A DNA stretch of 11,240 nt, taken from positions 1-11,240 of the forward strand of contig SMXE01000024.1 of the NCBI GenBank assembly GCA_004357015.1. The letters run 5' to 3'. Shown piece after piece: positions 6,126 to 11,240 of the stretch. Within the stretch, counting starts at the first letter, position 1. Each line of letters starts with the position of its first letter. The notes beneath the pieces were generated by a model that worked only from the letters and a program-made list of their open reading frames with translations, made no database searches and had not been told where the DNA came from. This stretch comes from Caldithrix sp. (GTDB lineage: Bacteria > Zhuqueibacterota > Zhuqueibacteria > Oceanimicrobiales > Oceanimicrobiaceae). A program made the position numbers and the translations under genes.

Positions 6126-7043
6126 CTACTTCCGTTTTGTCACCGCTGGCAACTCCAGTTGCGTTTCTAACGCTTTGGAAATGATCTGCATGACCCGTTT
6201 TCGCTCTTCGCCTGCCAGCGGCAGCCTGGGTTTCCGGACATTCTCGTTGCCGACGCCGGCCATGGCTTCCGCCAGCTTGATGTTCTGTACCAGCTTGGTG
6301 GAAACGTCGAGATCCAAAACCGGCTTAAACCAGCGGTAGATTTTCACCGCTTCATCAATTCTACCTGCTTTCACCAGATAGTAGATGGCTACAGTCTCTT
6401 TCGGAAAAGCGCACACAAGTCCGGCAAGCCAGCCGTCCGCGCCCAGAACCAGGCTTTCCAGCGCAAGGTTGTCCACGCCGACAAAAAGTTGATAGCGATC
6501 ACCGACAAAATTGATGATGTCTGTCACCCGCCGGATGTCATCAGACGATTCTTTGATGGCAGCGAATTTAGGCTCGTCCGCAAGTTCTGCAAACATCTCC
6601 GGCGTGACGTCGACGCCGTAGGCCACTGGATTGTTGTAAATCATGATCGGCCTTTCAGCCACTAACGCCACGTCCCGCAAGTACTGCATGGTTTCACGCG
6701 CATCGGAAACATACCGCATTGGCGGCAACAGCATGAAGCCATCCGCGCCATTTTTCGCACCGCTCTCAGCGCAACGGCAGGCCTCTACAGTGGTGGTCTC
6801 GGCGATACACGCCAGCACCGGCACGCGGCCGCTGCTCACCGCAACTGCAGTCTTCAGGACTGCCTGCTTTTCTTCGGCAGTAAGCGTGCTGTTTTCGCCG
6901 AGTGAACCCGTTACGACCAGGCCATGAACGCCTGCTTTGATTTGAAAATCGAAATGCTTCTCCATTTCGGCGTGGTCCAGGCTTTCGTCTTCTTTAAATT
7001 TTGTTGTCACCGCCGGGAAAACGCCGGCCCAATCAACTTTCAT
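6126..7043 (-). CDS. DapA-family lyase, probable 1-pyrroline-4-hydroxy-2-carboxylate deaminase
   Basis: The 305-residue (beta/alpha)8 barrel belongs to the dihydrodipicolinate synthase/N-acetylneuraminate lyase family. The Schiff-base lysine is K164 (AAIKESSDD) and the catalytic tyrosine is Y136 (MIYNNPVAYG). The substrate loop reads GSLGEN (46-51) instead of the GTTGE of true DapA, arguing against lysine biosynthesis. In the hydroxyproline pathway this family converts 1-pyrroline-4-hydroxy-2-carboxylate to 2-oxoglutarate semialdehyde with release of ammonia (compare LhpC/HypD), and the next gene supplies the dehydrogenase for that product. The ATG at 7043 has GGAG (7051-7054) 7 bases upstream. 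An in-frame TTG at 7064 is less likely. It is the first gene of the putative operon. 5-dehydro-4-deoxyglucarate or 2-keto-3-deoxyarabinonate dehydratase would feed the same dehydrogenase, but the epimerase and FAD genes argue otherwise. Confidence 0.88.
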   Translation of the reverse strand: MKVDWAGVFPAVTTKFKEDESLDHAEMEKHFDFQIKAGVHGLVVTGSLGENSTLTAEEKQAVLKTAVAVSSGRVPVLACIAETTTVEACRCAESGAKNGADGFMLLPPMRYVSDARETMQYLRDVALVAERPIMIYNNPVAYGVDVTPEMFAELADEPKFAAIKESSDDIRRVTDIINFVGDRYQLFVGVDNLALESLVLGADGWLAGLVCAFPKETVAIYYLVKAGRIDEAVKIYRWFKPVLDLDVSTKLVQNIKLAEAMAGVGNENVRKPRLPLAGEERKRVMQIISKALETQLELPAVTKRK

Positions 7044-7050
7044 GTCCGAT

Positions 7051-7054
7051 CTCC
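7051..7054 (-). promoter_or_regulatory. Ribosome binding site of the DapA-family gene
   Basis: GGAG, within ACGGAGAT on the minus strand, lies 7 bases before the ATG at 7043 and supports that start. Confidence 0.65.
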
Positions 7055-7086
7055 GTGAAAGCAAAAGAGGAATTAGATATGCAACT

Positions 7087-7105
7087 AATATATCAGATAT
7101 ATATT
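7087..7105. promoter_or_regulatory. Candidate operator, 19-bp AT-rich palindrome
   Basis: AATATATCAGATATATATT has perfect 7-base arms around CAGAT. It lies between the predicted transcription start (about 7117) and the DapA-family gene, at about +12 to +30, where a bound repressor would block transcription. FCD-type GntR regulators often bind AT-rich palindromes of this size, so the operon's own regulator is the first candidate. AT-richness raises the chance of coincidence. Confidence 0.45.
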
Positions 7106-7123
7106 TAAAATGCCAGAACTAAA

Positions 7124-7151
7124 ATTATAGAACAGAGATTTTATGGATCAA
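7124..7151 (-). promoter_or_regulatory. Promoter of the hydroxyproline operon
   Basis: On the minus strand, TTGATC (7146-7151) is followed after 16 bases by a perfect TATAAT (7124-7129). Transcription would begin near 7117 and give a leader of about 74 bases containing the 19-bp palindrome and the GGAG ribosome site. It is the best sigma-70-type promoter in the operon region. Confidence 0.55.
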
Positions 7152-7165
7152 GTGAATGCGTGTGA

Positions 7166-7192
7166 ATTTGAGGTGCCATCAAGTCCTCAAAT
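7166..7192 (-). terminator. Possible terminator hairpin after the lipoprotein gene
   Basis: ATTTGAGG (7166-7173) and CCTCAAAT (7185-7192) form a perfect 8-bp stem with an 11-base loop, 24 bases after the HEAT/cyclophilin stop. There is no T-run on either strand, so intrinsic termination is doubtful. It could instead stabilise the 3' end of the mRNA. Confidence 0.35.
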
Positions 7193-7215
7193 CCGTCAAA
7201 CATTCCCACTCTGCA

Positions 7216-9207
7216 TCATCTTCGAATCACGACAGATTCAATTACGTCCCCTTCTTGAATCAGGTCCACGATATCCATGCCGGAGGTAACGCGTCCAAAA
7301 ATTGTGTAGCGGCCGTCGAGGTGAGGTTGTGGCGAATGAGTGATGAAGAACTGGCAGCCTTCGGTGTCTTTGCCGGCGCTGGCCATACCGACCATACCAC
7401 GCAGGTAGTTATGCTTGTTGAATTCGGAACGGATGGAGTAGTCTGGCCCGCCCCAGCCGTCTCCGCGCGGGTCGCCGCCCTGAATGACGAAATTGGGCGC
7501 CACCCGGTGGAAGGTCAGGCCATCGTAAAAACTCCGCTCTGCCAGCCTCGCAAAATTAAGCACGGTGAGGGGCGCAGCTTCTGCCAGCAATTCAAACTCA
7601 ATATCGCCGCGTTCTGTCCTGATGATAGCATGCGCGCCCTGCAATTCGAGTATTTCGCTGTACTGGTAACGAGGCTGTGCTGGGGATGGGTTGAGGGTAA
7701 CTTGCAGAGAATCGCTGCCGGTGATGGCGGTGAGCGCTGCTGAAGCGGCACGGGCAAGGACTCCATCGGTCGAAGCGAGTGCATTTTCAAGAAGCGGAAC
7801 AGCTTCTTGCGCTCTAAATTTTGCCAGCGCTGCGAAGATCATCTGCGCCGACTCCGGGTCCACCGGCTTTGGCAGATTCTGGTAAGCGCTGACGACGCGT
7901 CCGGCATGGATCTTGTTTCGGAGTGAATCCGCACTCAACTTTTCCGCTGCGATGGCGACCAGTACCGGGTCGTTTTCTCCTAAAGCGCTCAAGTAAACTT
8001 TGGGATCGTAATACCCCTTGATCTTGCTGACGGCTTCAAGAATGGCGATCTTGATAACCGAATGGCTACTGTCGTAGCTGGCTTCCAGAATTCTAGCAAC
8101 ATTACGCGATCCGATTTCACCCAGCGCTTCCATGGCACGGGCGCGCAGCAGGCTATTTTCGTGAGCAGAAAACCGAGCGATAGTCGGGATGGCTTTCTCT
8201 CCCATCAGTTTGGCGTAAGCGATGAGCCCAAATCCGATTTCCGGTATGGTCCACTCTTCGTGACCGTTGCTGCCGGCGAAAAGTTGCTCGATTTGGTTCT
8301 TGGCGAGATTGAGCTCGCGACTGTTTTCCCGATAACCGCCTTCTTGCAGAGCCGCTGATAAACCGATGGCCTGGATGATGGCCACGCGTACCTGCTGCGG
8401 CTGATCGAGCAGCGTGAGATAATTCGCACCCAGCGTGAGCGGATAGTTCGCCAAGGCACTGGCTGCGTTTACGCGCACGCGCCAGTCCGTATCGCTGCGC
8501 AGCACATTGCCGAGCGCTTCGGGAAAGGTGTAGGCCTTGAGATTGCCAAGCGCCCGCACCGCGAACATCCGGACACGCGGGTCAGGATCCTGGAGCACAT
8601 GCATCAGCGGTTCGGGCTCGACGGTCTCACCGACACGCATCAAGGCGTAGGCCGCTTGCCAGCGTACTTCGGCATCACCATCCTGCAAACACTTTGTGGT
8701 TTCATTGGTCAGCGCAGGATCGCGCAAGCCGCGCCGCGCCAGTCTGCCAGCCGCCAGGGCCGCCTCTGCCCGCACGTCTGCCTGTAGAGATCTAAACTGT
8801 CTTCGCAGCACTGAGAGTGTTTTGGTCGTACCGATTTTGCCGAGCGCTTCGAGAATGCGCCGTTTTACTGCAACCACATCTTTAAAGGTAAGACGCCTAA
8901 TGAGTGCTTCCTCAGCAGTCGCACTGCCCATTTGTCCCAGCGCAAATGCAGCAGTCAGCCGAACGTTGTGGTTGACGTCGTTGAGCAGTTTTGTCACTTC
9001 AAAAACGCAAGTTGAATCCTGAAGTTTGCCCATGGCCTCCAGAGCACGGGTGCGAATCATGGGTTCCGGGTTTTTCAGGAACGGTAAGAGTTTATGGCAA
9101 GGCTGGCGCTGATCTTCCAGCTTCAGAATTGCTTCGAATTCCGCCTCGTGTTTTATGCAACTCGATGAGATAAGACTTAGTAATAAGAAGGCAATGGCGC
9201 GTTTCAT
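7216..9207 (-). CDS. HEAT-repeat lipoprotein with C-terminal cyclophilin-type peptidyl-prolyl isomerase
   Basis: This 663-residue exported protein begins with a lipoprotein-like signal, MKRAIAFLLLSLISSSC, with the lipid-accepting cysteine probably C17. The Ser at -3 is not the usual Leu, so lipidation is likely but not certain. Residues of about 35-500 form many HEAT-like helical repeats (LEALGKIG, ALGQMGS, AAYALMRVG, AVRALGNL, AMEALGEIG), a probable protein-binding solenoid. Residues 527-663 are a complete cyclophilin domain: FHRVAPNFVIQGGD with R568, F573 and Q576, GCQFFIT with F621, and HLDGRYTIFG. The Trp that binds cyclosporin in human cyclophilin A is H629, as in many bacterial members. 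A role in folding or assembly of envelope proteins is inferred. The ATG at 9207 is chosen because it starts the signal peptide. A TTG at 9276 would prepend 23 residues and lie inside the promoter. Confidence 0.9.
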   Translation of the reverse strand: MKRAIAFLLLSLISSSCIKHEAEFEAILKLEDQRQPCHKLLPFLKNPEPMIRTRALEAMGKLQDSTCVFEVTKLLNDVNHNVRLTAAFALGQMGSATAEEALIRRLTFKDVVAVKRRILEALGKIGTTKTLSVLRRQFRSLQADVRAEAALAAGRLARRGLRDPALTNETTKCLQDGDAEVRWQAAYALMRVGETVEPEPLMHVLQDPDPRVRMFAVRALGNLKAYTFPEALGNVLRSDTDWRVRVNAASALANYPLTLGANYLTLLDQPQQVRVAIIQAIGLSAALQEGGYRENSRELNLAKNQIEQLFAGSNGHEEWTIPEIGFGLIAYAKLMGEKAIPTIARFSAHENSLLRARAMEALGEIGSRNVARILEASYDSSHSVIKIAILEAVSKIKGYYDPKVYLSALGENDPVLVAIAAEKLSADSLRNKIHAGRVVSAYQNLPKPVDPESAQMIFAALAKFRAQEAVPLLENALASTDGVLARAASAALTAITGSDSLQVTLNPSPAQPRYQYSEILELQGAHAIIRTERGDIEFELLAEAAPLTVLNFARLAERSFYDGLTFHRVAPNFVIQGGDPRGDGWGGPDYSIRSEFNKHNYLRGMVGMASAGKDTEGCQFFITHSPQPHLDGRYTIFGRVTSGMDIVDLIQEGDVIESVVIRR

Positions 9208-9214
9208 AGTTGAA

Positions 9215-9243
9215 AATATAAGCTTTAAGTTCCTTTCAGTCAA
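9215..9243 (-). promoter_or_regulatory. Promoter of the HEAT/cyclophilin gene, apparently leaderless
   Basis: On the minus strand TTGACT (9238-9243), 17 bases, then TATATT (9215-9220) form a near-consensus promoter. Transcription should begin about 7 bases later, at 9208-9207, which is the start codon itself. No ribosome site lies at a usable distance (AGGA at 9231-9234 is 23 bases away), so the mRNA is probably leaderless. Confidence 0.55.
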
Positions 9244-9262
9244 GAGATTTAAAGAGGTTCGC

Positions 9263-9290
9263 TTGCTATTCATCAACTTTTTGCTAATTT
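9263..9290 (+). promoter_or_regulatory. Promoter of the ABC-F gene, apparently leaderless
   Basis: TTGCTA (9263-9268), 16 bases, then TAATTT (9285-9290) precede the ATG at 9297 by only six bases. TTG (9263-9265) and TAATTTAG are also 19 bases apart, close to the Bacteroidota pattern TTG-N19-TAnnTTTG. A start point about 7 bases after the -10 box coincides with the start codon. AGGG at 9291-9294 is too close to the ATG to be a normal ribosome site. Confidence 0.4.
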
Positions 9291-9296
9291 AGGGAC

Positions 9297-11159
9297 ATGA
9301 TTCAAGTATCAAATCTGACCAAATCGTACGGCGCGCAGGTGTTGTTCGAGGATGTGAGTTTCAGCCTGAACAAAGGCGAACGCGTCGGCCTGGTGGGCCG
9401 GAACGGGCACGGTAAGACGACCCTGTTTCGGTTGATTCTGGGTGTAGAAACGCCGGATTCCGGCGCAACCAGCATTCCTAAGAATTACAGGATCAGCTAT
9501 CTTCAGCAGCATCTCGATTTTACGAAAGCAACCGTGCTGGAAGAAGCATGCCTGGGCTTGCCACCCGGCCAGGAGCACGATGCCTGGCGCGCCGAAAAGG
9601 TGCTGGCGGGTCTGGGATTTTCCAGCGAGAATGTGAATCGCCCGGCGGCGGAATTTTCCGGCGGTTTCCAGGTGCGGTTGAATCTGGCCAAAGCGCTGGT
9701 GTCCGATCCCGATTTGCTGCTGCTCGATGAGCCCACCAACTATCTCGATATCGTGTCCATCCGCTGGTTGACGCGCTTTCTGCGGGCGTGGAAAAGCGAG
9801 TTGATGCTGATCACGCACGACCGCAGTTTCATGGACAGCGTCACCACGCACACGTTGGGCATTCACCGCAGGAGCCTCCGCAAAATTCAAGGCGGCACGG
9901 AAAAGCTTTATAATCAGATTGCGTCGGAAGAAGAGATTTATGAGAAGACGCGTGTGAACGATGAAAAGCGGCGCAAAGAGGTGGAGCAGTTCATCCGGCG
10001 ATTTCGCGCCAAAGCGCGACTGGCAGGGATGGTGCAATCGCGCATAAAGACGCTTGAAAAACAGCGGCGCAATGACAAGCTTGAGAGGATCGATACCCTG
10101 GAGTTTTCGTTCCGGTCTAGCCCGTTCAACGCCAAAATGCTGATGGATGCGCGCAATGTTTCGTTTGCCTATGACGGCCAGCCGGAGCTGTTTGAAAGGC
10201 TCAACCTGACCGTTGCACCCGGCGACCGCATTTGCATCATGGGCAAGAATGGCAAAGGCAAAACCACTTTGATGAAAGTGCTGGCAGGGGCGTTAGCGGT
10301 AAAAAGCGGTGAAATCAACACGCATCCGGCGCTTAAGATCGGCTATTTTGAACAGACGAATACCGCAGGCCTGGCTCCGAATCATACGGTGGAGCAGGAA
10401 ATCATGCTTGCTGAAGCCGGGTGCACGCAGCAAGAAGCGCGCAACATTGCCGGCGCCATGATGTTCAGCGGCGACGACGCACTGAAAAAAATATCAGTGC
10501 TCTCCGGTGGCGAAAAGAGCCGCGTCCTGCTCGGCAAGCTACTGGTATCGCCCGCTCACCTGATGCTGCTCGATGAGCCCACCAACCACCTTGACATGGA
10601 ATCGTGCGACTCGCTCATGGCGGCCATCGATTCCTTTGACGGCGCAGTCGTTCTCATTACGCACAACGAGATGTTTTTGCACATGCTTGCGACCCGCTTG
10701 GTGGTGTTTGACCGCGGCAAACAGTTCGTGTATGAAGGCGGCTACCAGGACTTCCTGAACGACGTCGGTTGGGAAAGCGACGAGGAGAACGGCAAATCGT
10801 CTCAAAAAAATGAGGTGGATGAAGAATCTTCCCCGGCTGCTGTCACGGATAAAAAGGCGTTGCGCAAATTAAAGGCACAATTTGTCCAGGAGAAATCGCG
10901 CGTGCTCAGGCCGTTGGCCTCAAGAATGGAAACGCTTGAAACGGAGATTGAGAAGCTGGAAGCTCGGGTCAGCGAGGTGACGCAAGCGCTGGTCGCAGCG
11001 TCGACAAACGGAGATGGAGCAGCCATCGCCGGCCTTGCCAAAACACAAGGCGAGTTGGAGAGATTGGTTAACGCGAGCTACAACGAACTTGATGAAGTGA
11101 CGCAGGCATTCGAAGCTCAGTCGAAGACTTTTGAAGAAAAACTCAAGACCCTTGTCTGA
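9297..11159 (+). CDS. ABC-F family ATPase (YheS/Uup-like)
   Basis: This cytoplasmic protein of 620 residues has two ATP-binding cassettes and no membrane segments. Cassette 1 has Walker A GRNGHGKT (34-41), signature SGGFQ (121-125), Walker B LLLLDEPTNYLD (140-151) and H174. Cassette 2 has GKNGKGKT (316-323), LSGGE (402-406), LMLLDEPTNHLD (422-433) and H456. Both catalytic glutamates are intact. The charged helical linker (about 205-265) is the ABC-F interdomain arm that reaches the ribosomal peptidyl-transferase region. A Ser/Glu-rich link (about 490-515) leads to a C-terminal coiled coil (about 518-616), as in Uup-like members. ABC-F proteins act on ribosomes during translation stress, or give antibiotic protection in some branches. 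Nothing here indicates resistance, so a housekeeping role is more likely. It is divergent from the lipoprotein gene. Confidence 0.93.
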   Translation: MIQVSNLTKSYGAQVLFEDVSFSLNKGERVGLVGRNGHGKTTLFRLILGVETPDSGATSIPKNYRISYLQQHLDFTKATVLEEACLGLPPGQEHDAWRAEKVLAGLGFSSENVNRPAAEFSGGFQVRLNLAKALVSDPDLLLLDEPTNYLDIVSIRWLTRFLRAWKSELMLITHDRSFMDSVTTHTLGIHRRSLRKIQGGTEKLYNQIASEEEIYEKTRVNDEKRRKEVEQFIRRFRAKARLAGMVQSRIKTLEKQRRNDKLERIDTLEFSFRSSPFNAKMLMDARNVSFAYDGQPELFERLNLTVAPGDRICIMGKNGKGKTTLMKVLAGALAVKSGEINTHPALKIGYFEQTNTAGLAPNHTVEQEIMLAEAGCTQQEARNIAGAMMFSGDDALKKISVLSGGEKSRVLLGKLLVSPAHLMLLDEPTNHLDMESCDSLMAAIDSFDGAVVLITHNEMFLHMLATRLVVFDRGKQFVYEGGYQDFLNDVGWESDEENGKSSQKNEVDEESSPAAVTDKKALRKLKAQFVQEKSRVLRPLASRMETLETEIEKLEARVSEVTQALVAASTNGDGAAIAGLAKTQGELERLVNASYNELDEVTQAFEAQSKTFEEKLKTLV

Positions 11160-11240
11160 CCCACTTGACGCCGCAGTCAAATATCGAATGATTGAATGGC
11201 GAACCTCAAAACGCGATACTCACAAGGCGCCGTAACTCCA
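11160..11240. other. Right-edge sequence without a gene
   Basis: This is the sequence after the ABC-F stop codon. A small inverted repeat, TTGAC (11165-11169) with GTCAA (11176-11180), has no T-run and is not a convincing terminator. No start with a credible reading frame was seen. Confidence 0.4.

Noticed and set aside
5444..6184. Plus-strand open frame of 246 codons antisense to the aldehyde dehydrogenase gene
   Set aside because: The opposite strand encodes a complete aldehyde dehydrogenase with all catalytic motifs. This frame is a by-product of codon bias and shows no domain.
6126..7043. True dihydrodipicolinate synthase of lysine biosynthesis
   Set aside because: The GTTGE substrate loop of DapA is GSLGE here, and the neighbours belong to hydroxyproline catabolism, not lysine synthesis.
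9208..9276. TTG-initiated N-terminal extension of the HEAT/cyclophilin protein
   Set aside because: It would place 23 residues ahead of a clear signal peptide and would cover the predicted promoter.
9309..10037. Minus-strand open frame of 242 codons opposite the ABC-F gene
   Set aside because: It is antisense to Walker and signature motifs of the ABC-F protein. Its His/Gln-rich composition is typical of shadow frames.
11165..11180. Inverted repeat TTGAC/GTCAA after the ABC-F stop as a terminator
   Set aside because: The stem is only five base pairs and no T-run follows.
1..11240. CRISPR arrays, tRNA or rRNA genes, transposases, phage or toxin-antitoxin genes
   Set aside because: None was seen: there are no regularly spaced identical repeats, no cloverleaf-type sequences and no recognisable mobile-element proteins in any frame.

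Overview
The window (about 53-54% G+C by eye) looks like part of the chromosome of a free-living Gram-negative bacterium. The gene style suggests an FCB-type lineage such as Calditrichota, KSB1 or Bacteroidota: a HEAT-repeat/cyclophilin lipoprotein, few Shine-Dalgarno sites and a YheS/Uup-like ABC-F ATPase. The lineage is an inference from impression only, since no search was possible.

Layout. Bases 1-413 hold no intact gene. They contain a short signal-peptide ORF (143-292, minus) that reads like the N-terminus of an M1-family metallopeptidase cut off by a stop codon, plus unassigned sequence at the left edge. From 7043 down to 414, six genes lie on the minus strand. In transcription order they are a DapA-family lyase/deaminase, an aldehyde dehydrogenase, a GntR/FCD regulator, a proline-racemase-family epimerase, a DadA-like FAD oxidoreductase and a DMT/EamA membrane transporter. 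From 9207 to 7216 (minus) lies a putative lipoprotein with HEAT repeats and a C-terminal cyclophilin domain. Divergent from it, 9297-11159 (plus) encodes an ABC-F ATPase. The last 81 bases hold no gene.

How the genes work together. The four enzymes match the known route for trans-4-hydroxy-L-proline breakdown. The epimerase makes cis-4-hydroxy-D-proline, and the FAD enzyme oxidises it to 1-pyrroline-4-hydroxy-2-carboxylate. The DapA-like enzyme deaminates and dehydrates this to 2-oxoglutarate semialdehyde, and the aldehyde dehydrogenase oxidises that to 2-oxoglutarate. The GntR protein is the likely local regulator, and the DMT protein may move a substrate or by-product. A good promoter (-10 TATAAT) with a downstream 19-bp AT-rich palindrome precedes the first gene, and two further palindromes precede the regulator gene.

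The pathway itself is known. The less ordinary items are the apparently leaderless divergent promoter pair at 9208-9296, the truncated peptidase-like ORF, related CAGAG-type repeats on both sides of the regulator gene, the open in-frame sequence after the epimerase stop, and the altered metal-ligand pattern of the FCD regulator. I see no clear sign of a wholly new system.
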